This document shows, one piece after another, positions 45,542 through 55,487 of a stretch of 64,000 bases of DNA. This stretch comes from Komarekiella atlantica HA4396-MV6 (lineage in GTDB: Bacteria > Cyanobacteriota > Cyanobacteriia > Cyanobacteriales > Nostocaceae): contig JAHHHK010000019.1 in assembly GCA_019359395.1 (NCBI GenBank), forward strand, positions 91,343 to 155,342, in the 5' to 3' direction. How positions within the stretch are numbered: position 1 is the stretch's first letter; each line of letters begins with the position of its first letter. A model generated the notes under the pieces. The model saw only the letters and a list, made by a program, of their open reading frames with translations, did no database searches and was not told the origin of the DNA. Made by a program: the position numbers and the translations under genes.

Positions 45542-47476
45542 TTACTGCTGCTGGAGTTCCTTAATTCTGTCCTGCGCTTTTTGAGCACTGAATATCTCTC
45601 CCTTTTTTTGAAACAGAGAGATTGCATCCTGGTAATTTTTGATGGCTTCCGGTCTATTGCCTAGTTCAGAGTTGAGATCTCCCAAGCTGAAGTGGGCAGA
45701 GGCTTTACCAAAATAGTTGGCCGCAGGATTAACAGCTCCCCAGTTCTTGTTGATAGCAATTCCCTGCATTAAATCCCTGAGCGCTCCTTTGCGATCGGCA
45801 TCTGAGAAGTAGCGGGCAAGTCCCCGGTAGTAGTAAGCAATAGCTAGGTCAGACTTAAGATTGATTGCCTGCTTGAAATCTTCAAAAGCAGGTCGAAATT
45901 CGCCCAACGAATAGTGAATAAAACCTCTATTGAAGTAGGCAGAGGCATTACCATAGTAGTTAGTCTCAGGATTGTCTGTCCCCCAGTTTTTGTTAATTTG
46001 AATTGCTTGAGTGTAATCTGCGATCGCCCCCTGGTTATTTCCTTGGTTTTGTTTGTTGAACGCCTGATTATACAAGTTCAATGAACTAATCTTGGCTGAG
46101 TTAGATGAAGTAGAACTGGCAATTGATGTAGGTGATTCAATTGGTTGATTGCGAGATAATGTTACCCCCAAATAAGCTACTAAAGCTAGAAAAGTAGCAA
46201 TGCTTGCCCCAATCAGAAGTCTGGGGTTTCTCAGAAAAGTAACATAAACCTGCATTCTTGAAGGTCTAATTCTAGATGGCGTAGGAATTTCAACTGGGCT
46301 TGCAGCTAGGGCTTTGTTTGACGGGTTGACAGATGTCACATCTTCGCTACGGAAGGAAGTTTGAGCCGGAATCACTTCCTGTGGTTCACTTGAAGGTTGG
46401 ATTGGTTTTTTCTGGGAAGTAATGTGAGCTTCAATTAGAGCAATGTCTTCATCTCTGAGTTGTAAAACTCGTTGTAAGTGTTTTAACTCGTTTTGAGTGT
46501 GGCTGCTGAGAGAATGCTCACGCCCAATCGCCTCAACTAAAACTTGCTCATAGCGCTGCAATCTTTTCTGGTACTCCTGGTAAGGTTTAAGCACCTCTTC
46601 TTCAATTGCCGCAGCAACTTCAGGTAGCAGTCCCAGCCCATCTCGTAGGGCATCTAAGGTATTACGCCCTACGACAGAAATCATGCCACGAATGGCAAAA
46701 TGCTCAACTTCTTTGCGATACCTTAGCTTTGGATCTTCGATGGGTGCTTGAAAAAGACGGATCTTGTAGCCTTCTTTAACGGCATAAATTTCTGGTTTCA
46801 TTGCTGGCGCAGCTTCTTGAACTTTCGCTTTGGCATACTCATGCAACTCATCAATTGAAACTACACCATCGCTATCGAGATCTGCTGCTCCAGTTGCAAT
46901 TCCCTCAACTAGATAACGAGTGTAAGTCGAAAGGTCTGATCCCTCCTGCTCGAAGGAATACTGGGTGGAAGTCGAAGACGTAAGGACAGCCCGTCCTTCT
47001 CCTCCCAGTTGGCTTTTAACATCTACAGAACCGTCATCCTTAGCTAACCAACCTTCAGCAAATGCTCCACTAAAGCAACAATCTAGAATTACAACTTGTC
47101 GCTTAGAGCGACTATTGCTCATAATGTCTTGTACAAAACTAGCTGGAACTGCTGTTGCTCGAATCAGTTCTCCCTGTGGGGTTTTACGAGTAATGCGAGT
47201 AGCTAGGTGTAGCTTACCGTTGTCGTCTTTAACACCATGACCAGAGAAAAACAGCAGTACTAGATCGTCTTTCTTGCGACCCGAAAACAAGGTTTCAATC
47301 GCTTCCTGCATCTCTTGAGGCGTAGGATTTAACAACATTTTAACTTCATCAAAGCCACCCACGTCGGGCTGCTGTAATACTCGCTGCATTGCCTCTACGT
47401 CTCTGGCAGATCCAGGCAGGGGGGTCAAACCAGGTTCGTAATCGCTGACTCCGATCACTAGTGACATCTTAGCCAT
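45542..47476 (-). CDS. Caspase-like (C14/metacaspase) protease with TPR domain
   Basis: Start ATG 47476 (MAKMSLVIGVSDYEPG) follows GGAGATCAAGA; a 24-residue upstream extension is rejected. The 644-residue protein has a caspase p20-like domain with His80 (FFSGHG) and Cys134 (LDCCFSG), the catalytic dyad. A canonical EF-hand loop DLDSDGVVSIDE (199-210) follows. A helical, coiled-coil middle (about 270-370), a Ser/Pro linker, one transmembrane helix (about 412-432, LLIGASIATFLALVAYLGVT) and C-terminal TPRs (about 470-640) complete it. This is a membrane-anchored orthocaspase; Arg/Lys specificity and roles in stress or cell death are known for cyanobacterial relatives, not shown here. Confidence 0.9.
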   Translation of the reverse strand: MAKMSLVIGVSDYEPGLTPLPGSARDVEAMQRVLQQPDVGGFDEVKMLLNPTPQEMQEAIETLFSGRKKDDLVLLFFSGHGVKDDNGKLHLATRITRKTPQGELIRATAVPASFVQDIMSNSRSKRQVVILDCCFSGAFAEGWLAKDDGSVDVKSQLGGEGRAVLTSSTSTQYSFEQEGSDLSTYTRYLVEGIATGAADLDSDGVVSIDELHEYAKAKVQEAAPAMKPEIYAVKEGYKIRLFQAPIEDPKLRYRKEVEHFAIRGMISVVGRNTLDALRDGLGLLPEVAAAIEEEVLKPYQEYQKRLQRYEQVLVEAIGREHSLSSHTQNELKHLQRVLQLRDEDIALIEAHITSQKKPIQPSSEPQEVIPAQTSFRSEDVTSVNPSNKALAASPVEIPTPSRIRPSRMQVYVTFLRNPRLLIGASIATFLALVAYLGVTLSRNQPIESPTSIASSTSSNSAKISSLNLYNQAFNKQNQGNNQGAIADYTQAIQINKNWGTDNPETNYYGNASAYFNRGFIHYSLGEFRPAFEDFKQAINLKSDLAIAYYYRGLARYFSDADRKGALRDLMQGIAINKNWGAVNPAANYFGKASAHFSLGDLNSELGNRPEAIKNYQDAISLFQKKGEIFSAQKAQDRIKELQQQ

Positions 47477-47806
47477 TCTTGATCTCCTACATCGAAATAA
47501 CCCTGTTTTGTCAATTGCGGAAAACAATAATTGAAGCGAAATTTTCAACCTTAGATAGAATCAAGCTTTGAGCCTTGATTTCCTGATAGAAACTAAAATT
47601 TATAGCCAAAACCTAGAAATTAAAGCTCCAAAAGGCTTGAGAGCGATTGGGTTCTCTCAAAGTGATAAAAAAGCTATGAAGCAGTTACAGTTACTATCGA
47701 ATGTACTTGCAGCCATTTAAAATCGGGTTTGTCAAAATAATTTCAAATGTGAGAGAAACAAGACTTGCCAGAACAGCTTTTGTTGGCATAGACTTTTTAA
47801 CTCATT
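47477..47806. other. Leader of the caspase gene, no further gene seen
   Basis: The 330 bp between the caspase-like start and MITE copy B hold no recognised gene; presumably contains the promoter. Confidence 0.4.
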
Positions 47807-47971
47807 AGACCTCTTGCAAAAGTCCGAAAATTATGAGTGTCATTCTGACCAGAACGTAGTGGAGTGTACCCCTACGCAAAAGCCAAGCTACGCCTTGGTT
47901 CCGCAGGAAAGAATCTCCGAGATGTTTCGCTCCGCTCAACATGACAATTTAAGCATTTATGCAAGAGGTCT
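47807..47971. repeat. MITE-like repeat, copy B, with internal insertion
   Basis: Same element as 818-940 with ends AGACCTCTTGCA/TGCAAGAGGTCT. About 42 bases (TGTACCCCTACGCAAAAGCC and onward to the GGTTCCGCAGG segment) are added between GTAGTGGAG and GAAAGAATCTCC. The added piece is a module also present, in the opposite orientation, in the element at 48131-48324. Confidence 0.8.
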
Positions 47972-48130
47972 ATTACTGTTAAAGCTTATAAGTAGACAAC
48001 CAGCATTGCTAATTGACGCAAACGTTGAGAAGGATTGAATTTGAAAACCCAACGCTCTTGCTCTACTGTGACATAGAAACTTGAATATTTCAGCGCACTG
48101 GTTTAGGCACAATCACGCTACCCAGTGCTA

Positions 48131-48324
48131 AGAGGATGTCTGAAAAGCTAGGTAATGGTATATTTTGTCATTCTGACTGGAGCAGAGCGGAAGGAAGAAT
48201 CTCTATTGTCCGTTAATTTCTGAGATGCTTCTCTACGAGACGCTTCGCGTAGCTTGGCTTTTGCGTAGGGGTACATTACGCTATCGCTTCCAGCATGACA
48301 ATTTTGACTTCTCAGACATCCTCT
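48131..48324. repeat. MITE-like repeat with AGAGGATGTCTGA ends
   Basis: The 194 bp element has 17 bp inverted ends (AGAGGATGTCTGAAAAG / CTTCTCAGACATCCTCT, one mismatch). The interior again contains TTTGTCATTCTGAC...GAAGAATCTC, related to the interior of the AGACCTCTTGCA element, plus the nested CGTAGCTTGGCTTTTGCGTA module (reverse orientation). Confidence 0.75.
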
Positions 48325-48354
48325 AAGTCTTGGCGTAAAACTCTAAAATCTTTC

Positions 48355-49410
48355 TTATACCAACGCTAGGTTAGATTCTATCTCTTCTTCTAGCTCATAA
48401 CCATTAACTAGTTGTGCGATCGCTCGATCAATCAACTGCAAACCCTGATCTACTGTTTCCACCAAACTTAGCTGTCCACGTAAATCAGCAGCACCAACGA
48501 AGCCTTTAGCATACCATGTCATATGTTTGCGGGCTTGACGGACACCGCGATCGCCTTTATATTCCCACAACGCTTGTAAATGTTCTCTAGCACATTCCAA
48601 GCGCTGAATTGGGGTTGGTGGCGGTAATATTTCCCCAGTTTTCAGGAAATGATCAATTTCTCCCACCAAAAACGGATAACCTAAAGTCCCACGAGAACAC
48701 ATTACGCCATCAGCGCCAGTTTGCTCTAAGCATTTTACCGCCGCCTCAACAGTGAAAATATCCCCATTACCAATCACTGGGATAGAAAGCACTTCTTTAA
48801 CGCGAGTAATCCATTCCCAACGAGCATTGCCATTGTACCCTTGAGCGCGGGTGCGTCCATGCACCGTAATCATTTTTGCTCCTGCATCCTCCATGCGTTT
48901 GGCAAAATCGAGAATCGTGATTTCCTTGTCATTCCAGCCAATACGGGTTTTTACTGTTACTGGAACATCAACAGCTTTTACTACTTCTCGCACAATAGTC
49001 TCGGCTACTTCTGGTTGTCGTAACAACGAAGAACCACCACCATTTTTAGTAATTTTATTTACCGGACATCCCATATTGATATCAACAGTATCAGCGCCTT
49101 CCGCAACCGCTTTTATAGCTGCTTCAGCTAGGAAATCTGGACGACAATCAAATAACTGAATACTAATTGGACGTTCGTTGGGGTCTACCTCCATAATTTT
49201 GGGTAACTGCTTGACATAGTGCAACCCTGTAGCATTTACCATTTCTGTATACATCATCGAATCTGGTGCATAGCGACGCACAAGCCGACGGAACACCATA
49301 TCTGTAACCCCAGATAAAGGCGATTGGAGAACTCGGCTTTTTACCTCGAATGAGCCAATTTTTAAGGGTTGGGATAGTTTATTTTTTAGATTATCAGACA
49401 GTGAAATCAT
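48355..49410 (-). CDS. dus: tRNA-dihydrouridine synthase
   Basis: The 351-residue flavoenzyme reduces uridines in the tRNA D-loop. Family signatures: VLQSPLSGVTDMVFRRLVRR near 27-46, NMGCPVNKITKNGGGSSLL with the catalytic Cys, VTVKTRIGW, ITVHGRTRAQGYNG and IPVIGNGDIF for FMN phosphate binding. It is closest in layout to the DusB/Nifr3 group. ATG 49410 gives a 15-residue lead before the TIM barrel. Transcription runs away from psbM, whose terminator lies upstream. Confidence 0.94.
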   Translation of the reverse strand: MISLSDNLKNKLSQPLKIGSFEVKSRVLQSPLSGVTDMVFRRLVRRYAPDSMMYTEMVNATGLHYVKQLPKIMEVDPNERPISIQLFDCRPDFLAEAAIKAVAEGADTVDINMGCPVNKITKNGGGSSLLRQPEVAETIVREVVKAVDVPVTVKTRIGWNDKEITILDFAKRMEDAGAKMITVHGRTRAQGYNGNARWEWITRVKEVLSIPVIGNGDIFTVEAAVKCLEQTGADGVMCSRGTLGYPFLVGEIDHFLKTGEILPPPTPIQRLECAREHLQALWEYKGDRGVRQARKHMTWYAKGFVGAADLRGQLSLVETVDQGLQLIDRAIAQLVNGYELEEEIESNLALV

Positions 49411-49520
49411 ACAAACAATGATTAAATTTAATGACGAGCAGGATATTTGAGTCTGTATTTACTATTATCTGACTTTTAAAACATCCTTTTAAGGTCAAAA
49501 TATATTTAGCGGTTAATAAA

Positions 49521-49549
49521 CAAAAACCCCTGCACCATTGGTGTAGAGG
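49521..49549 (-). terminator. Rho-independent terminator of psbM
   Basis: On the minus strand CCTCTACACC-AAT-GGTGCAGGGG forms a 10 bp stem with two G-U pairs or mismatches, followed by TTTTTG. It lies 24 bases after the psbM stop. The opposite strand ends in GGCTTTTTATTTT, so it could work both ways. Confidence 0.75.
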
Positions 49550-49572
49550 CTTTTTATTTTATACACAAACTA

Positions 49573-49689
49573 TTAACTATCTTTTCCACCTTCGCGGCTA
49601 GCTGTTTGGATGTACAGAATTAGTAAAAACACAGCGGGAACAAGTACGAACAAAATGCTCGCTACGAACCCTAGGTCATTAACTTGCAT
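49573..49689 (-). CDS. psbM: Photosystem II reaction centre protein M
   Basis: A 38-residue single-span membrane protein ([20 protein letters not shown]... ending [13 protein letters not shown]). It matches PsbM over its full length. PsbM sits at the monomer-monomer interface of photosystem II and helps dimer stability. The coding frame is too short for usual length cut-offs. A terminator follows; a 2Fe-2S protein gene lies 117 bases upstream in the same orientation. Confidence 0.96.
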   Translation of the reverse strand: MQVNDLGFVASILFVLVPAVFLLILYIQTASREGGKDS

Positions 49690-49806
49690 GGCAAGAAAGC
49701 CTCTCTTTGATTTCCAGTCAACAACTTTAGGATAGCATCATCAATGCCAGAGTTAAGCCCAAATTTTCTACTTCCTCAAACACTAACTACAGATGCTCTG
49801 TAAAAC

Positions 49807-50103
49807 TTAAGGCTTCGTGACTACACTAACGGAACCGTTAACTAAAGTTTGACAGGCAAGGCGGTAATTTTCTGGCTTTTTCTTGAATTTCCGGTTTTCT
49901 ACATCTGTGCGGGGAGAAAGATTTTCTAGTCCTTCGACTATCTCGACAATGCAAGTGCCACACTGACCGTAGCCACCGCAATTCGTCATTTTGCCAATCA
50001 AGGTATAAATATCAATGTCATTTTGCATTGCTTTGAGCCGCAGATTAGCACCATCCGCTGCTATTACTTCTTTATTTTCTTTAACAAATTTGATATTACC
50101 CAT
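49807..50103 (-). CDS. [2Fe-2S] ferredoxin-like protein
   Basis: The 98-residue protein has cluster ligands Cys42, Cys48 and Cys51 ([11 protein letters not shown]) and Cys84 (RLACQT), the adrenodoxin/XylR-like spacing rather than the photosynthetic ferredoxin loop. AGAGGAAT precedes ATG 50103. It lies between psbK and psbM on the same strand, which hints at a role near photosystem II assembly or electron transfer; this is inference from position only. Confidence 0.88.
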   Translation of the reverse strand: MGNIKFVKENKEVIAADGANLRLKAMQNDIDIYTLIGKMTNCGGYGQCGTCIVEIVEGLENLSPRTDVENRKFKKKPENYRLACQTLVNGSVSVVTKP

Positions 50104-50239
50104 ACGCGATTCCTCTTGACTGGTTATGTAAGCTTAGCTTTCAAGACTTTGTATTAACATTGCTTGATTCACATCTTACTTAACTATGTTAATTCATTGC
50201 AAAATATTAATAAATATAAACTTTTAAAAAGTATGCCAC

Positions 50240-50270
50240 AAAAAAATAGGACAGGCTACATAACCTGTCC
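50240..50270 (-). terminator. Rho-independent terminator of psbK
   Basis: On the minus strand GGACAGG and CCTGTCC form a perfect 7 bp stem with an 8-base loop, followed by TATTTTTTTG. It is 23 bases after the psbK stop codon. Confidence 0.85.
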
Positions 50271-50292
50271 CAAAAATTGGTAATAGATTAAC

Positions 50293-50430
50293 TTACCTAA
50301 ACCCTACGGCTGCTTGCCAAACGAATGCAAGCAACAAAAAGAATACGGGAATGACTGGGAGAACGTCCACCAAGGGGTCGAAGATTTGGTAAGCTTCAGG
50401 CAATTTTGCTAATAAAAGTGCTGCTTCCAT
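50293..50430 (-). CDS. psbK: Photosystem II reaction centre protein K
   Basis: A 45-residue precursor ([20 protein letters not shown]... ending VWQAAVGFR). The mature PsbK begins at about Lys9 and forms one transmembrane helix with the conserved [15 protein letters not shown]. It binds near CP43 and stabilises photosystem II. The gene is too short for usual length cut-offs. It is preceded by tgt in the same orientation (71 bases) and followed by a strong terminator. Confidence 0.97.
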
Positions 50431-50501
50431 GTTCGTTTAAATCCACCTATCCAACACAGCTTTCATAATTGAGAAATATCTTAACATGGTTTGGACATTA
50501 G

Positions 50502-51668
<1,167 letters not shown>

Positions 51669-51777
51669 CTAAATTACGGACAAACATAAAAACTGGTAAT
51701 TGCCTCATAGTGAACACTTAAGTACTCACTACTAACTTCTTACCAACTTTCAAAGTATATGCTCTATCAGTCGCTAT

Positions 51778-52230
51778 TTAGAAAGAATCAGAACAGTCGT
51801 CGTCAATTTCTGCATCCCATCGAGCTGAGAGCACTTGCTCCATCATTGCCTCTATGGCGCTGACATTCAAGCTCCTGTCTCGTCGCTCTTGCAAGGGGGT
51901 AGAGTGAGGAATCAGCCGCAGACACACGCCTTCTTGCATCAAATCAAGGTAGGTTTGTTGTTGCGGGGATTGTTTGAGTTCCAGATAATCAAAACTAAAA
52001 ACATTCAGATAAAGTGCATTGTTAGCGACTAGGGTAGACCTTTGCGGATTAGCAAAAACTTCCATCACATCCCCTTCACCCTCGCTCAGTAGCTTATCTC
52101 CGTGGGTGTAGATGTAGTGGACTCGACCTAAATCAGCTAGCAACCGCCGCATGTCGAGCTTATTTACAATGATGCCCGTGTTAACGATGCACGGAGCTGG
52201 TATCCTGGTGTCGGGTAGATGGTGACTCAT
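51778..52230 (-). CDS. Conserved hypothetical protein
   Basis: ATG 52230 (MSHHLPDTRIPAPCIVNTGI) is preferred to a TTG seven codons upstream. The 150-residue acidic protein contains an alpha/beta region (MRRLLADLGRVHYIYTHGDK, VMEVFANPQRSTLVANNALY) and ends in the acidic DDDCSDSF. No named domain is recognised; the well-formed sequence suggests a conserved cyanobacterial protein. It is alone between tgt and a long leader. Confidence 0.65.
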   Translation of the reverse strand: MSHHLPDTRIPAPCIVNTGIIVNKLDMRRLLADLGRVHYIYTHGDKLLSEGEGDVMEVFANPQRSTLVANNALYLNVFSFDYLELKQSPQQQTYLDLMQEGVCLRLIPHSTPLQERRDRSLNVSAIEAMMEQVLSARWDAEIDDDCSDSF

Positions 52231-52649
52231 AAGGAAATAGCAATTGAGCAAAGGAGCGCGACAACACAGCTAAACAATCAATTGAACAGCTTGTTGAATC
52301 CCTACATCTAAAAAAATATCAATTTTGTAGGGCGATCGTCTAACAGCCTGAGCAAGTTCTTAGTTAAAGAATATAGAACAAAAAGATCACTGATGGAATT
52401 GTGGTTTTTTGAGTTATTTACATTTTGTAAAAATTTATACTCAAAAATTTTTAGATATCACTGAGAACAGCATAACAAAATTTTGAGAAAGAATCTCTAA
52501 TACAAGTAAATCTTATTTAAAGCTTTAACTGAAGTATGTGGTAATTACCCAATATCTTTGGGTTAAAGGGGAAAGGCGTAGAATTTTCTATTTTCCATTT
52601 CCCTTTAACGCTTATAGCAATTCAATTAATGATTGCAACAAATCCTTTG
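52231..52649. other. Divergent intergenic region, nothing recognised
   Basis: AT-rich spacer before cobS. No cobalamin riboswitch consensus was recognised despite the downstream cobS gene. Confidence 0.4.
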
Positions 52650-52678
52650 GTAGAGACGTTGCATTGCAACGTCTCTAC
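52650..52678. repeat. Palindromic repeat, intergenic copy of the acnB insert
   Basis: GTAGAGACGTTGCA, one T, and TGCAACGTCTCTAC, then ATGG. Same element as 13701-13728. It lies about 80 bases upstream of cobS. Confidence 0.85.
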
Positions 52679-52757
52679 ATGGTCTATCTGTCACATTCTT
52701 TTTTAAAATTGGTATTACTTAACATCTGTGCTACTCAGTATTACAGGGATGCTAATT

Positions 52758-53528
52758 ATGACTAAACAGCAACAGTGGTGCAAAAAACTACTGTTAAAGC
52801 TGGCAGCTAGTATTTTATTTTATACTGCTATTCCATTGCCAAATTTGCATGACTTGGACTTTCGAGCAGTGGCGCGTTTTGCTCCGTGTGTAGGGCTGCT
52901 GATTGGGGGAATTTTAGGGTTATTGGATGCGGGAATGAATTATCTAGGTATGCCAGTATTAACTCGTAGCGCCTTGGTAGTGGGTGTTTGGGTTGCCATT
53001 ACTGGAGGGCTGCACTTGGATGGGGCAATGGATACTGCCGATGGGTTAGCAGTGGGCGCAGACAGACGCCTGGAGGTGATGGCAGATAGTGCCACAGGTG
53101 CATTTGGGGCAATGGCAGCGATCGCCATACTACTACTAAAAACAACAGCCTTAACAGATATGCCAGAAAACCGTTGGCTGGTGTTGATGGCTGCTTGCGG
53201 GTGGGGACGCTGGGGACAACAATTGGCGATCGCCCGCTATCCTTATCTCAAACCAACTGGCAAAGGTGCGTTTCACAAACAAGCTATTTGTTCTTACAAA
53301 GATGTGTTACCGGGACTGTTATTACTAATAGGTTTGAGTAGTTTATTTTTGTTAATAGATAAAAAGCGCCTATTTTTGGCGCTAAGCATGATTTTTGCAG
53401 GGAGTGCGATCGCCACTCTCACTGGTGCATGGTTTAATCACAAATTAGGTGGACATACTGGAGATACCTACGGTGCAGTCGTTGAGTGGACTGAAGCCTT
53501 ATTTCTCTGCGTAATGACCACATTTTAA
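52758..53528 (+). CDS. cobS: Adenosylcobinamide-GDP ribazoletransferase
   Basis: The integral membrane enzyme of about 256 residues joins adenosylcobinamide-GDP to alpha-ribazole in the last steps of cobalamin synthesis. Signatures: FYTAIPLP near the N-terminus, [18 protein letters not shown] with the metal-binding acidic residues, and [14 protein letters not shown] at the C-terminus. The start is uncertain: ATG 52758 has AGGG about 10 bases upstream; ATG 52749 is also in frame. No other cobalamin gene is adjacent. Confidence 0.92.
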   Translation: MTKQQQWCKKLLLKLAASILFYTAIPLPNLHDLDFRAVARFAPCVGLLIGGILGLLDAGMNYLGMPVLTRSALVVGVWVAITGGLHLDGAMDTADGLAVGADRRLEVMADSATGAFGAMAAIAILLLKTTALTDMPENRWLVLMAACGWGRWGQQLAIARYPYLKPTGKGAFHKQAICSYKDVLPGLLLLIGLSSLFLLIDKKRLFLALSMIFAGSAIATLTGAWFNHKLGGHTGDTYGAVVEWTEALFLCVMTTF

Positions 53529-53619
53529 TAAATGGGGACTGGGGAACTCGGGGCCCCCTCTGGGGATAAGGGGCAATGGGGATTGGGAGACGTAGCCCAT
53601 TGCGAATTGGTTTGATCCT

Positions 53620-53702
53620 TGACCCTTGTACAGACGCGATGAATCGCGTCTCTACTCTTTACCCTTGTACAGACGCGATGAATCGCGTCTCTACTCTTTA
53701 CC
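53620..53702. repeat. Two tandem 39 bp units with AGACGCGATGAATCGCGTCT hairpin
   Basis: CTTGTACAGACGCGATGAAT followed by CGCGTCTCTACTCTTTACC occurs twice. Same family as 10451-10531. A degenerate GGGGACT array (53534-53590) precedes it. It ends at the 3' end of the PPC-domain gene. Confidence 0.75.
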
Positions 53703-54158
53703 CTATTTAATCGGTTGCAACTTTGTCACCTTGAGTTTAAAAATCCCAACCCCAGTTTCTCCAAAAGACCGAACGCGAACGATATACGTCCCTGTCTCGT
53801 TGATTCGGGTAAACAGCAGGGAATTGCTACTACCATCGGGGCCGTCATCATTTTCTGCTAGTGTCGAGCCATCAGGTGCTAGCAGTGTGATGATGCTATC
53901 AAAGCTCTCAGATGATAGATCAACCGCTAGATTGTCGCCCTTTTCCAACTTTACTATGTAATCACGGGCAAACCCACCTTGACCTGTGGGTATATCTTTG
54001 TCAGAGAGTGTATCGGAAAGTTCAGCAGTATTAATTAATGGGATTGGACTATACAACTTATTTTGAGCAACAGCCGCTCTTGCATTTATACTTATTGCCA
54101 ATAAGGTGGCAGGAACGATGATGACTTTACTCAAACCCGCCGTAAAACCTTTATTCAT
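53703..54158 (-). CDS. Secreted protein with PPC (pre-peptidase C-terminal) domain
   Basis: ATG 54158 (MNKGFTAGLSKVIIVPATLL) is chosen because the longer frame starts at TTG. The 151-residue product has a signal peptide ending near ARAAVAQ and a PPC-type beta-sandwich: GDNLAVDLSSESFDSIITLL, PDGSTLAENDDG with acidic calcium-binding type loops, and GTYIVRVRSFGETGVGIFKL. PPC domains are normally appended to secreted peptidases; here it stands alone, a common form in cyanobacteria, probably a periplasmic or surface binding module. Confidence 0.82.
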   Translation of the reverse strand: MNKGFTAGLSKVIIVPATLLAISINARAAVAQNKLYSPIPLINTAELSDTLSDKDIPTGQGGFARDYIVKLEKGDNLAVDLSSESFDSIITLLAPDGSTLAENDDGPDGSSNSLLFTRINETGTYIVRVRSFGETGVGIFKLKVTKLQPIK

Positions 54159-54227
54159 AAATTTCAAGCAATATTTACACACAAACAAGTAATTTGGTCG
54201 ATTATAGAGTTCTTAGGCATAATTTGC

Positions 54228-54917
54228 CTAGGAATTCTTGATTTCTCTGTCTTTTACGGCAGTAGCTACAGCTGCTAAACCTAAGACTACAATTCCACGC
54301 TGACGAAGTGTTTGCACAGCAGACCTAGCAGTAGCACCAGTTGTGTAAATGTCATCCACTAACAGCACTGGTACACCTGAGAGGTGACGAAATTCTTGCC
54401 CAACAGCAAAAGCTTCAACCAAGTTTTTTTCTCGTTCAGACGCCGATAAACCAAACTGTGCTTCAGTCTCTCGCACCCTTACTAAATAATTTAGTTTCAA
54501 TTTTAACCCAGTTGTTTGACAGAAACTTTGTGCTATTAATGCAGCCTGATTGTAGTTACGTTGCTTTTGCTTGGTGGCGTGGAGTGGGATGGGAACTACC
54601 ACAGGTCGTTGATAGCTTTTTGATAAATTTAATAACCATGCTTCCGCTAACCATTGACCCAGAGGACGAGCAATTTGGGGCTGGTTTTCGTATTTCATTA
54701 CGGCGATCGCTCTTTTAAGAGAACCGCCGTACATTCCCCAACCAAATACTGGTATTGGCTCTCGCCACAAATAACTAGGGTTTTTGTGGTGACAGTTTTG
54801 CAGTTGTTTGGTACAGTTTTGACAAAATTCTTGGGAAGTTGCGCGTTGGCACAGAGAGCAATGGGATTGAAGAAAAAGATTGAGTAAGCCTGTAAGATTT
54901 TTAGTCCAAGTGTGCAT
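54228..54917 (-). CDS. comF: ComF family phosphoribosyltransferase-like protein
   Basis: The 229-residue protein has an N-terminal zinc ribbon (CSLC and CQNC, about 21-39), a ComF core with GWGMYGGSLKRAIAVMKYEN and VVPIPLHATKQKQRNYNQAA, and the PRPP-binding loop VLLVDDIYTTGATAR (about 183-197). ComF is required for DNA uptake in naturally competent bacteria; relatives act in phosphoribosyl chemistry. The start codon ATG 54917 lies at the edge of an ATTTGTC heptamer array. GNAT and VOC genes lie upstream in the same orientation. Confidence 0.9.
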   Translation of the reverse strand: MHTWTKNLTGLLNLFLQSHCSLCQRATSQEFCQNCTKQLQNCHHKNPSYLWREPIPVFGWGMYGGSLKRAIAVMKYENQPQIARPLGQWLAEAWLLNLSKSYQRPVVVPIPLHATKQKQRNYNQAALIAQSFCQTTGLKLKLNYLVRVRETEAQFGLSASEREKNLVEAFAVGQEFRHLSGVPVLLVDDIYTTGATARSAVQTLRQRGIVVLGLAAVATAVKDREIKNS

Positions 54918-54958
54918 TTGTCATTTGTCATTGGTCATTGGTCACTTGTCATTTGTCG
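54915..54958. repeat. STRR (ATTTGTC/ATTGGTC heptamers) at the comF start
   Basis: CATTTGTCATTTGTCATTGG and following units form about six seven-base repeats that occupy the whole comF leader and touch its start codon. No ribosome binding site is visible within the array. Confidence 0.75.
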
Positions 54959-54970
54959 AAGAATTAATGA

Positions 54971-55462
54971 CTAATGACCTGAGTGTATTGACTTAAAATA
55001 AACGCGATCGCAGCGTGTTGTTTCTATACCTGTTGTCAGGTTGTATCCATTGCTTTCATACAGTTTGACTGCTTCTACCATCACGCTGGCAGTTTCAATC
55101 CAAATTTGCTGAAAACCACGCTCTTTGATCGCTGCTTCTAGCTGTTGTAACAAATATTTCCCCAATCCTAAACCTCTTACGCTTGATAAAAGATACATTT
55201 TGCGTATCTCTACAGCTTCTTCGCCACGATGTATAGGGTAGTATGCCCCAGTACCTACTAGCTGGCTTTGGTGTTCAATTACCCAAAACTCGCCACCAGT
55301 TGCTAAGTAATATTCCTCCACTTGCACTACATCTCGGTCTGCGCCGTTGGGTTCCCAATCTAGACCATATTCTGATAGTACATAACTGATGACTTCAGCG
55401 GCTCTGGTGCGATCGCTTTCTTCCCAATTACGAATTAAAAAATCTTGATAATGATTTTTCAT
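54971..55462 (-). CDS. GNAT family N-acetyltransferase
   Basis: ATG 55462 (MKNHYQDFLIRNWEESDRTR) is preferred to the longer frame, which would overlap the upstream gene. The 163-residue protein has the GNAT acetyl-CoA loop as VRGLGLGKYLLQQLEAAIKE (about 97-116; R/Q-x-x-G-x-G/A) and the preceding strand KMYLLSS. The substrate is unknown. It follows the FosA-like gene by 25 bases, so both probably share a transcript. Confidence 0.86.
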   Translation of the reverse strand: MKNHYQDFLIRNWEESDRTRAAEVISYVLSEYGLDWEPNGADRDVVQVEEYYLATGGEFWVIEHQSQLVGTGAYYPIHRGEEAVEIRKMYLLSSVRGLGLGKYLLQQLEAAIKERGFQQIWIETASVMVEAVKLYESNGYNLTTGIETTRCDRVYFKSIHSGH

Positions 55463-55487
55463 TTTAATTACTATAGCTTCGGAAACG

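Noticed and set aside
52231..52757. Cobalamin riboswitch before cobS
   Set aside because: No B12-box-like sequence was found in the leader.
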